Positions 22,186-31,740 of a stretch of 50,021 nt of DNA are shown piece after piece; within the stretch, counting starts at the first letter, position 1; every line of letters begins with the position of its first letter. Source of the DNA: Oidiodendron maius Zn (Eukaryota > Ascomycota > Leotiomycetes > Myxotrichaceae); NCBI GenBank assembly GCA_000827325.1, contig KN832888.1, positions 905,094 to 955,114 of the forward strand. The letters run 5' to 3'. The notes below the pieces were generated by a model, which did no database searches, had not been told where the DNA came from, and saw nothing but the letters and a program-made list of their open reading frames with translations. The translations under genes were made by a program, and so were the position numbers.

Positions 22186-23859
22186 TTTTAGTTTTGAAGC
22201 GCGGGTGTTGGCAATTCTTATTCTCATATTTGGGCAGTTTCTGATAGAAATTAGTGACAACATGCCCATGCCCCTTTTAATCCTCCGCCATAAACTGGTC
22301 TTAGTAAACAAACCTCTTCACTAACAAATCCTACTCCATGTACTAGGCAGCCGCTTCAAATTGACCTGACCTCACGATGAATAATCCTCTCCCGTAATGC
22401 GGACGGCTGCATCTCCCAAGTGACAGATCGCAAGTGAGATGTTCAGGCAGGCAGACATGCATCGAGGGATTCATGTGATGTTTATGACTGAAATTCACGG
22501 GAGGTAGAAACGCCACGTCAATATTTCATCTTGACTGCAGACTTTAGCTTCGCTTCGGAAACCATCAACAGGCTTCCGACTCTCATTCTGGTGTTGTATC
22601 TTGACCTATAAGAGATAAATGAGAGGAAATTGTTGCATATACAATCAATTAATAATAGGAGAAATGTATGTCTTTATAGGCAAGCGGTACAAGCCATATC
22701 ATTAAATTCCCAATACCAGAAGAGAGGAACCGGAGATGATACCGTTATCAGCAGTACCCAAATTAAGCAGGGGGTTAGTGAAGCAGATAATCAAGACAGA
22801 AGAAAGTCTTGGCCGTGCCATAAAATTGAGTTGGGCAGCATTAGCAAAGAAAAGCAATTCTGATTTCTGAGAATCTGGATGTGCAGGAGCATTGGATTTA
22901 TACACCTGTCAGTCAGCTTCGAGTGGCCGCCGCACACTACGTTGGACCTATGAAGACGGAAGAAAATTTCCTCATTTATTTGTATATCAGTAAGTTTAGA
23001 GAATTTATTGGCACATACGACCACAGACTAAGGAATACTGGGCATCCCGTCCGCTCTGCCATACATAAGCCTTAGATCGATGAATTAGTAGTTGGGTGGG
23101 TGACCACCAGCGAATTCTCATTGCCGTATGTTTTTTTTTTTCTCTTTTTGGTTAATTTTTTATCTCTCAGACACCTCACTTTTTCTCAAGTCATTTGTCA
23201 TAACTTAGCGCGTTAATCTTGTCAATAATTGGTGTTTCCTCGCTCACTTATCCAACCAACCATCATCGCCTTCTCTGGTAGATTAAGCAGGGTATTCCAT
23301 CTCAAGAATTCTCGCTCTAAATGTGTCAATTCATATTATTGTTTTAGGTTGCCTTTTACTCTTTTTCTCATTGGATCTGTTTTTCTCTTGGAAGAAATGT
23401 ACTCTCCACATCTTATTTAATTTTGAGGGTTTCGACCCTGAGAACACCACAACCGAACACCAGACAAGAGCCGTCAAGCTCAAGCATAGATAGAGGCTAA
23501 TACAAGGCTCCACGTGACAGAATATCGATGAAAATGACTGGCCAAAAGAGTTTATTAGCTCCAGAAGAAGCCCAGAACCGAACGGTTAACTGTGGAAGTC
23601 TATGGAAGATAGGGTCATGTCAAAGTAATGTCAAGGTCATGTCAAAATTGCGCCCTTCAGTGACACCGCGATGTCCGCCCCTGCAGTTAACAATTTTCGC
23701 CCTTACAAGACATATCTGCCTTAGGTTTCTATTCGAGCATGTATCATCGAGGGACAGTTAAATAGGTCCAGCGTGGCCTTGGATAAAAGTTTGTCCATTA
23801 AAATTGTTCTCGACATTTATTCGTTGTTTCCTTTTCTATCGTCTTTGACCATCCAAATC
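22186..23859. other. Gene-free interval upstream of the GNAT gene
   Basis: About 1.7 kb with only short open frames and no domain that I recognise. A T-rich tract lies around 23130-23165. It should include the promoter of the acetyltransferase gene near 23700-23859. Confidence 0.4.
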
Positions 23860-24432
23860 ATGTCGCCAATTAAACTCCAATTCCGCCTTGCCACGCCAGC
23901 TGATATCAATACTCTTCTCCCCTTGATTCGCTCTGCCTTCGGTGGCAAACAGAGCCGCAATGGGTGGACCACTGAAGCCGATCTCGTGGCAAATGATCGC
24001 ATCGATGAGTCCGGTTTACTCGCAAAGATCGTAACGCCAAATGGCGTCGTCCTATTAGGAACTGATCCCTCTGGTACTCTGGTCGCCTGCTGCGAGCTCC
24101 TGAAGCTAGATGGTGGGCTGGGCTACTTCGGTTTATTCGCTGTCGATCCTCGGCACCAGAATGGCGGGCTAGGCAAGCAGTTCCTGCTATTCGCCGAGAG
24201 CTACGCTCGTGAGACGTTGGGACTGACGAGGATGGAGATGAGTGTAATCTGGATGCAGACTGAGCTCATTGCGTGGTACACCCGCAGGGGATATACTAGA
24301 ACAGGAGAGAAGAGGCCGTTCCCTTACGAGCACTTTGTCAATGCCAAAGCAGGGGCAATGCGAGACGACTTGTATTTTGAGGTTTTAGAGAAAGATTTGT
24401 TGGCTGGGACAACGATAACTGCTGCTGCATGA
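23860..24432 (+). CDS. GNAT family N-acetyltransferase, 190 aa
   Basis: The ATG at 23860 (CAAATCATGTCG) begins MSPIKLQFRLATPADINTLLP, the usual first strand and helix of a GNAT domain. Acetyl-CoA binding motif A is GLFAVDPRHQNGGLGKQFL (Q-x-x-G-x-G type). The C-terminal part has LIAWYTRRGY, the typical strand before the last helix. One exon, normal length for a stand-alone GNAT. The acceptor is not predictable; resistance, amino-acid and polyamine acetylation are all possible. The open frame extends 29 codons upstream but starts with a non-ATG codon. Confidence 0.85.
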   Translation: MSPIKLQFRLATPADINTLLPLIRSAFGGKQSRNGWTTEADLVANDRIDESGLLAKIVTPNGVVLLGTDPSGTLVACCELLKLDGGLGYFGLFAVDPRHQNGGLGKQFLLFAESYARETLGLTRMEMSVIWMQTELIAWYTRRGYTRTGEKRPFPYEHFVNAKAGAMRDDLYFEVLEKDLLAGTTITAAA

Positions 24433-25034
24433 TTGTTTAATTTTGTTTGCTGGGGGTTGATTGTATAGGAATACATATCAAAATCTCCGTTCATGATAAT
24501 GGAAAAGAGATGAGATCCGGATTTACAAGCGCTTTAGTTGTAGACTTGATATTCTTCATGAAGTGTTGGCAAAAGACTATGATCTACCTCCGGTGGATCT
24601 CACTAATGTCAACTCTAGATCCCTATTCTATTGGCACAATATTACACCTGAAGAAGTTGACGATTGAATGAGTTGTTTATGTGAGCGAGAAGTGTACAAA
24701 GTCATCTAACTTCTATCCCTGCGTGCCGAAAAACCCTGTGTGCCGAAAAAAATAGAGGGTACTTTGACTTTAAGCATCTTAACTCTATACATACATCGAT
24801 ATCTTAAATATTTTGGGTATAAGTCGTGTTCCATCGCTACTCCTAAACACTTTAAACCCCTCCTACTAGAATTTATATTTGCTTATTTCTATCGCGCTTA
24901 ATTTATAAAGAGTTCCCTTTTATAGTATAATTAAATTCCCTTACTGTCAAGTTCTTATTACTCTTAATACTTATAAAATAGTTGTACAGTAACATTCGAA
25001 ACCAGCTTCAGTCTACAATCTATAAGTTTTAATA
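24433..25034. other. AT-rich spacer with mobile-element traces
   Basis: From about 24700 the sequence turns AT-rich with short homopolymer runs. A duplicated phrase GTGTGCCGAAAAA / GCGTGCCGAAAAA occurs near 24721-24750. At 24980-25030 lies a fragment also found inverted near 27870-27915 (see repeat entries). No gene. Confidence 0.4.
24980..25034 (+). repeat. Left copy of an inverted repeat flanking the HET gene
   Basis: The stretch ACAGTAACATTCGAAACCAG followed by CTTCAGTCT and CTATAAGTTTT is found again, reverse-complemented, at about 27868-27915. The near-identical core is about 30 bases and the similarity is looser outside. The two copies bracket the whole HET gene (25435-27480). They are probably fragments of one dispersed repeat, such as an LTR, in opposite orientations. 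Confidence 0.6.
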
Positions 25035-25366
25035 AGGGGCCAGCTAAATCTCGTCTGCTAATAGCTAAATCCCGTCCACCTTTCCTCTTACAGAACGACC
25101 TACCAATAATATCGCGATATTTTTGCTCATTATTATGTAATATTATTAAGGCATCAACTCCCTTATGGACTAAATCTTGAAGTATATAGCTCATTCTAAC
25201 ACAAAGGTTAGCGGTTAGTGGTTAGGATTAGTCTCGGGGGGTTTGGGGGGTGTCCGACCCCCCATCTTTGGATATGGTTAAAATATAGGGTGCGTTTTAG
25301 TAGGTTTTGAGGTTCAGGCGTCAGACGGGATTTAGCTACTAGCGGACGGGATTTAGCTGGTCCCTA
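25035..25366. mobile_element. Non-autonomous terminal-inverted-repeat element, copy 1 (about 332 bp)
   Basis: The left end reads AGGGGCCAGCTAAATC and the right end, reverse-complemented, AGGGACCAGCTAAATC. Inverted similarity continues for about 45 bases and contains an internal echo, since AGCTAAATCCCGTC occurs twice in each terminus. The interior has no convincing coding capacity, plus a G-rich run at 25236-25252. A second, longer member with the same ends is at 34273-34892. The target duplication is unclear because the flanks are TTAA-rich. The element lies 69 bases beyond the 3' end of the HET gene. It fits a MITE-like DNA transposon; the superfamily is unknown. Confidence 0.75.
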
Positions 25367-25434
25367 TTAAAAACATATAGTTGTGAACCTATATTGCTAT
25401 CCGGAGTAAAAAAAAAGCTTTATCTACCCTCAAT

Positions 25435-27480
25435 CTACAATATTGAGATTCTGTATCTGTTTTTATCCAATATAGACTCATACTCTAACCAATGTTCGTG
25501 CCTAATGTCTTGAAAGTCGTTCCAACTTATCATCCCAAGTGCTCCGGTAGATGCAAGAAGAATTCCAACTCTTTTAAATTGACCTTTTTTAATTCCAGTG
25601 GGTTCGAGCAAGAGGCAGGTGACATGCCATGTCGGAAGCTGGCGAGTATCAAGGAAAAGGGGAAGACAGTGAAACTCGAGTGTAGTATAGACACGGTCAA
25701 GAGAGATTTTCACATCATGCTTCTCAGGCCACCATGACCCGTTGAAGAATATATGCCACCCGGCAACAGGGTCTGGACAAAGACGAACAGTAGCTAGTAA
25801 GCCTGATAACATTAAACTACCTCCAGTGATCATACCAAAGGTGTCATCCGTGGCGGTTTCAACTTTGCACTCCATAAGGTTAATCAACATCTCTAGATGA
25901 TTGTAATCTTCTTCGGAATAAACCCCTACTGCAATACGACCGTCTAAACTTGCCCATGACCATGATGGTGCACAGTATGTGCGAGGCCCTTGGGGCAGAT
26001 CTTGTATATTATGCGACCGTGACCATGACAACTCTACGGCCAGGTGCTTCTCCCACAATCCAGCGCAATATTTATCATCAAGAGCTGGCTCCATGATCCT
26101 TGCAATGCCGGAAAGAGCGACCAGCTTGTCAGTTGTATATGTCAAGTTGCATGCGGTGTATATTTCCACGATTCCTGCCCACAGTCTCCTTGAAATGTAT
26201 AATAATTTAGATTTCATGAGCATGTCCGTGGTGCTGGAGTGGTTGATACTATAGTTTAACACTGCCCATAGAGCTTCTCTAGTCTTCCAGTGATATCCAC
26301 CACTTGGTATACCTCCTGGATACGTCTCACTTGCAGTTAAGTCATAGCACTCCCAAAAGAGTTGAGTACCGGTTAAATAGAGCACTCGTGGCGCCAGGAG
26401 TAATTCTTGAACAACCCATGCTCGCTTGTTCAAAGGCATTTCATCGAAAGTATGATCCAGAATTTTGTTGTGATACAGTAGGTAATTATCGTTGGTAGTG
26501 TTAGTCCATGAAGTTTGTATGATACATGGTTTGACTATTGAGAGGTCCCGATCGGGGAAACAAGCCATGTTGCTGTTAGCTGCCACACTTGCTGCGATAT
26601 TCATGACTGCACATCTATAGACATTGCTCATAAGAGGGGATTCCTGTTGCCAGTCCGTCTGAGAATCCTGAAATATACAGAGAGAGTCAATCCAGAGGAA
26701 CTGAATCCCTAGCGAACGAGCAGTAAATATGGCGTCTTGGAAGACTTGTGCTAGTTGTGAAACAGGAAATCCCCCCTCTAGAAGAGGGAGGGAAGCGGAT
26801 GTCAACTTCAATGGGCTTGAGCCACCCCAACAATGACTGACTGTAGCATACTGAATTTTAGATTCGGCTAGGCTTGGATGAAGTAATAAGCTGATTTTCT
26901 CAGCACTTGGCTGCCCGATCTGTAGGAGACGCGTAGGAATATAGCTGCTTGATCCGGACAAGCTGATTGCTTGACACCGGAGATGGCTCTCCAAGCATTG
27001 AGATAACCAATTTGTTGCTGCGCAGGACATGCTTGAAATCCAGCTACTACTGTCGATGATCTTTTCTTCAGCGGTAAATCCGCTCGCGTCTAACTCAAGG
27101 TAAGTGAATAGCTATGCTATTAGAAAGAGGTACGCCTTACCATCCATACTTAATAAATAGAAAGTAAAAGTTCCATCGCATTTGTCAATGCCGTTCTTAT
27201 GAACAGTAAAGTAGACCTCCGAGATATCTTTCGACCAATAAGATTGCTGTATAATGCGATAGCGTGACACTGGTTTTGAATCCACCACATTCCCCTGGGT
27301 AGTATAAGTTTCAGGAATCTCTCCATTGGGGGGTTTATTCGAAATAGCTCGCCATAGGACCTGACAAATGTAACAATTTTCGAAGGCTGCTCGTTCAAGC
27401 CCATGGCTGTCAAGGTGATGATCATAATCCGTAACCTGGCATGATCCTCGAAAGATTTGGGTACAAATTTGGCACAACAT
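25435..27480 (-). CDS. HET-domain (heterokaryon incompatibility-like) protein, 2 exons, 664 aa
   Basis: Minus-strand exons 27480..27141 and 27089..25435 (1995 coding bases), intron GTAAGG...GTTAG of 51 bases. The N-terminal exon has MLCQIC...ERAAFENCYICQVLW, the Cys-rich start seen in many HET proteins. The HET domain proper spans about residues 194-350: YATVSHCWGG, FLWIDSLCIFQDS, NVYRCAVMNIAAS, then KRAWVVQELLLAPRVLY and QLFWEC. The rest carries APSWSWASLDG, the usual C-terminal marker. No NACHT, ankyrin or TPR domain is fused to it. HET proteins are cytosolic and some trigger cell death when non-self strains fuse; whether this one is an incompatibility gene is not shown. The frame is intact although the surroundings are full of element debris. 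Confidence 0.88.
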
Positions 27481-27867
27481 TATATAAATGTTGGCTTTGG
27501 TATGTAGCAGACAATAATAGAACAATCCAGTCTGAGGAATAATCAACAACCGCAAGGCAACAACCACAAGCAGTTTACAGGCTCATCAAAAAGTCTAGAA
27601 ATCGCTTAAGAAAAGCACAAAGACACAGTACAAACATAAATAATCATGTCTTCTAAAATACCGAGCACGATAATAGTCCTGGCTAGTAAAATCAAGTGTC
27701 GAAATTGAAGATAGACGAGAGGAGAGATGGAGAATACTGTTACTACAGCGAACGGTGGCTGTACTTATCACGTGTTATGTCCTAAGCAGATTGATATGCG
27801 ACGTGCGAGGACGAATCTGCTAACCGTATCTATGCTATTTAGCAAGAAGATCTCGGCGAATTATAAA

Positions 27868-27915
27868 AACTTATAGAGGGCAGACTGAAGCTGGTTTCGA
27901 ATGTTACTGTATTTA
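27868..27915 (-). repeat. Right copy of the inverted repeat flanking the HET gene
   Basis: Reverse complement of the core at 24980-25030 (CATTCGAAACCAGCTTCAGT, then CTATAAGTTTTTATAA). On the minus strand it lies within a longer repeat-like stretch that begins TGTTAGGCGTGCCCAG near 28059, which has the look of an LTR start. Confidence 0.6.
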
Positions 27916-28230
27916 AGTGTAAAGTCTTTAATACTATCTTAAGAATTATAATTAGCCTTATAGCTCCTATAGTTGTAATGCACGAGGTTAGGCTCGCTCC
28001 ACTGCACTAACTGGATTAAAAGATCACAGTGCACAGCCTCGACTGGGCACGCCTAACACCATGTATATTGATACTCAGCTACTACATACGTGCGCCCGCG
28101 TATGCATGTCAATGCTGCGCACCTGACAAAAGCTAATAGGTTTTAAGGTAGAACATTTCTTATATAAGAATAAAGTATTTTAGAGAGGGAACTTAGCAAA
28201 GCGTAAGGTATATAGATAGGTTATAGACTT

Positions 28231-28470
28231 GGTATGCATTATGTTGACTGATATCAGGGCCTCAAGCATATGAAAGGCGATACAGCACTGATACAACATA
28301 CAGAGCCTATGCATTGAGTGCTCAGTCCTCTTGTATTAAGTTTGCGTATAGAGCTTACGAGTCCTACAGACTGCAAGTGTATATATAAGGACTGTACTGC
28401 TAAAGAGGTTCCTTAAGTTGTCTCTGTATCACTCAATAGTCAATATAACTGAGTTTCACCTTCATTCCTA
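28231..28470 (+). mobile_element. Possible solo LTR or LTR fragment
   Basis: The stretch begins TGTTGACTGATATCAGG, contains a TATA-like box (TATATAAGGACTG, 28383-28395) and ends in a T/C-rich part (CACCTTCATTCC). That is promoter-plus-leader architecture as in fungal Copia-type LTRs. No clear CA end, primer-binding site or polymerase frame is visible, so the right boundary is a guess. Confidence 0.35.
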
Positions 28471-29093
28471 ACTACGACCTGTGCATTACCGAACCTCTGA
28501 TCAAGACATTATACAATCTATTATAAAATTTCTTAATAGGTCTTAGGAGGCTTGTATTATAGGTTCAGCTCCTGTGACTTTCATATATCATTTCTAAGGC
28601 TATTTACAACTTTATATAAATCAGCATAAAAGATAGATTTCCTTACAAATCTCTTCTCTCCTTATAGCCTTCTTAAGCTTGTGTTATATATTATTGTGGC
28701 CTCAGGCACCACAGTCTAGGCGAGGTCCATGTACATAGATCTCCGACGCCTTCCTTTCCCTTAGCTCAGTAGCTTCTCAAAGGGATACATCATCAATGCA
28801 TAGTTTCAGTCGAGTCCATCGATTCTGTTCAGTGCGGTTCCCCTTATATATATACTCGAGGCCCTTATGCTGTCAGTATAATTTGATCGGTGTCGATGGA
28901 GATAACCCAATATGTACCACGAGTGTCAGCTTAATTAAAATACTCTCCAAATAATAGCCTAGTACAATAGTATCATAAAAAACTGTGTCAGGGCCACTAA
29001 CATACTGTGCTACCATTTCTGAATTATAACTGGCCTACCCCATCACATGCCCAAAGTACAGCCTTGTTCACATTGACCAAGCCGTAAGAATTC

Positions 29094-29549
29094 TTACCAT
29101 CCCTCGATTTGACGAAGTATGGTGAATGAATCAGCCATGACATTGATATGGGTTATCTTTACCCCTGCCAACGAGCAATTGAGTAATGTAGCATGTCGAA
29201 GCTCTATCCGGTGGCGGGAATAGAGGCGTCTGCCAAGTAATCTGGCACCTGCAGAGTGAAAGTAAAGTGTGCCGCTGAGTCTGGTAACAGTTGGGGTCCG
29301 GTCGCCGGAGCCAATGGCCTGGATGTATGGATCGTTTTGTATCCTTAGATTTGAAAACGAAGTTCGGTGCTGGCGAATAACGTTGAGAAATGCCTCTAAG
29401 CCAAGAACTTCATCACTTACACCGACTCCGAATACATTGATATCGGGGGAATAATGTAAACTCCGGGCGTATATTTTCCCAGCATTGAATGCAGAGTCGG
29501 AATCTGTGTGGCTGCTTTGTTTCCGGCGACTTGGTCTCGGCCAGGGTTG
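29094..29549 (-). other. Unrecognised open frame of 151 codons without a start
   Basis: On the minus strand the frame stays open from just after a TAG at 29550-29552 to a TAA at 29094-29096. It contains DINVFGVGVSDEVLGLEAFL and LGRRLYSRHRIELRHATLL, a normal amino-acid mix rather than low complexity. No ATG occurs until near the end. A further minus frame (29808-29554) sits directly upstream in another phase, and its hydrophobic beginning resembles a signal peptide but starts with TTG. The two could be exons of one gene joined at the TAG acceptor, or a relic. I do not recognise a family. Confidence 0.3.
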
Positions 29550-29998
29550 CTATTTAGCGCGACAGCATCGTCAGAGGGGAGTTAGGTTGACTTCCAACAA
29601 GTTGGCTTCTCGGTGGTTGGAGGGCACAGCCTCGTAGGCAGCATCCTTCAATCCTATCGAAATCCACTAAACTTAACGAACTATGGCGCATCAGGTGAGA
29701 CTGGCCGATAGTCATGATAGAGTAGGGGGTAATAGCTACAGCAGCCTTTGACACTCTCAACAGGACGATCGATAGTAAAGCCAAACTGTAGTATTTTTCT
29801 AACTGCAAGTGGAGCCCTTGTAGAGAAATAGCTAAAGAACGATAGCAAACAGATTATAACTTTATATATTTATTTGGTGGAGATTTAAGAACCCCAAACC
29901 ATAAAGTTTTTCGGCATGCAGGGATAGACGTGAGTCTGTGGCCGTCCATTCAGCTGTCCCTAGGTCATCTAAATCTAGCTGCAGCCGAAACCCTTGTC

Positions 29999-30933
29999 TT
30001 AGACTATCATTCTCATTTTAAGCTTCCCTTCATTAACAATCTCATCTTTTCTTGCTTCCAGCTCATCAACATCCCAGTTAGCACTCAAGTATCTCCCATT
30101 TAACCACGATCTCTGACTCTTGGTATACCACACTATGAAGCCACCGCAGAGGTCAGGTGTGTCAACCAACACTGCGGCGATTAGCATCAATAAAAAAAAC
30201 GAAATGTAGTCGACTTACTAGCTTGAATTGCTTTGTTATTTTTTGACATCTCAGTTAACACACCACCAGGATGTATAGCCACACAGTTTACTCCTTCATT
30301 CTCATACTCAGTACAGACAAACTCTGTGAGTCTGAGGAGGGCGAACTTGGATGTTTGATAAGCAGAGGCTCCGAAGGCAGTGAGATGCGCGCCGATGGAA
30401 GTCAAGTTGACAATATTGGCTTGTGTCTTTTCGTTCTTGGCCGTATCTATAAGCAACGGGGTAAACGCTCTGAGCATGAGATAAGTTCCTTTAAGATGCA
30501 CCTCCCATGTCTTCCAGTACTCGTCTACTTTAGAGTCGACGAGAGGTATCCATGGAGCGCTAACACCAGCATTATTGACCAGGACGTCGAGTCTGCCTTC
30601 TTCTTTTACCTTGTCGATAGCTAACTTTACTTGCTTCTCATCGGTGACATCTAGTGCAAGTTTGCGGACATTGACGTTTGCATTAATCGACTTAATTGCT
30701 TCCTCAACTTCATCTAGTTGGGAAGAAGTTCTGGCACAGATAATGATACATGCCACGCCACAATCGGCATAACGTAGGGCAATTGAACGGCCAATTCCTC
30801 GCCCAGCTCCAGTTATCAGAACAACTTTTGAAGGCTGTGACAGATCTCTCTTTGTGGGATCAGTTGAAGCATTGATATCATGGTGAAGCGTTTTGGTAAA
30901 GTTAAATCCAACATGAGCTGGGAGATGGGCCAT
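29999..30933 (-). CDS. Classical short-chain dehydrogenase/reductase, 2 exons, 295 aa
   Basis: Minus-strand exons 30933..30219 and 30171..29999 (intron GTAAGT...GCCGCAG). The start MAHLPAHVGFNF is preferred to an ATG-less upstream extension. The nucleotide loop TGAGRGIG is at residues 41-48, followed by VNNAG; the active site is SIGAH...SAYQTSK (S-Y-K triad). Exon 2 completes VDTPDLCGGFIVWYT and GRYLSANWDVDEL, which is typical of a fungal SDR subfamily; without splicing the frame ends prematurely in SKSTT. NAD(P)-dependent, substrate unknown. It lies alone between element-rich stretches. Confidence 0.87.
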
Positions 30934-31740
30934 TGTGCTGGCAGATGATACGAATCCGAGGTTACAGATGAATGTAGTAGCTATATACAACAGCAGGGCC
31001 CTTATTTATATTTATAAATATCCACCAGGCTTGGAGAGCATCGATGTTATGGAGAAAGGATGGTAAATCCGAACCCCTGTAACAATGGGCCAATGAGAGA
31101 TATATAATTATGTGATTTGTCAGTTTCCAGATCTGGGGCTGCATTGAAGAGATCCTTTTATATGTCATCTGCGCCTAATATGCGACGGTCTCTTAGTTAA
31201 TAACTAGCAGGAGGGTCTGGTAAATGATAAATTAATAGGAGTTGTGTGATGATACCAAAATATATCAGGTTCGTGGTAACTCCGAACCCATGAATTTTCC
31301 CCGCGCCATTACCACCGCCATTATCGCCGCCAGTTGGTTGGGTTAGGTGGCCTATATGTGCTTGTAAATTTTAGAAAATCAGGTCCTGTAAATCTCTATA
31401 ATATAAAATAAGATTTAGTATCTGTGGCGAGCAGTACGTCCGGCCTCTGGCTCTTGTATCAACAAAGTCTGGTGATAGCCCAGTATCCTTCAGTCTGTGG
31501 CATGTGATATGGATAGTCATAGAGACGCCTATATAGCAGCTGATTTGGGACTGATGGATTTCCGGTGGGTGGCTCCTTTCAGCGATAATGTATCTAGGTA
31601 CTTTCCGTGGGGCGTCCTAGTCAGAGCCGTGATCGACAACGCCTACCTTTGTAGGTACGCTAGTAGAGGGCCTTTGCTCTCTAGCACAAAGGCAGCCCTC
31701 ATTGGCCGCTGTGAAACAGGTGATTTGAGCAATCAATGGT
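30934..31740. other. Intergenic region between SDR and the NO VEIN-like relic
   Basis: About 800 bases, AT-rich near 31160-31300. A plus-strand open frame (31497-31760, 87 codons) has no recognisable domain. It may be the decayed 5' part of the following relic or chance. Confidence 0.35.

Larger units (their letters stand above)
27481..29093. other. Repeat-rich, AT-rich interval with LTR-like debris
   Basis: No gene is seen. Minus 28059 to about 27860 starts TGTTAGG and ends in the repeat shared with 24980-25034. Plus 28231 to about 28470 begins TGTTGACTGATATCAGG, has a TATATAAGG box near 28383-28391 and a run of AATAGTCAATATAACTG. Both look like long-terminal-repeat fragments. The remainder is degenerate AT-rich sequence. 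Confidence 0.45.
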
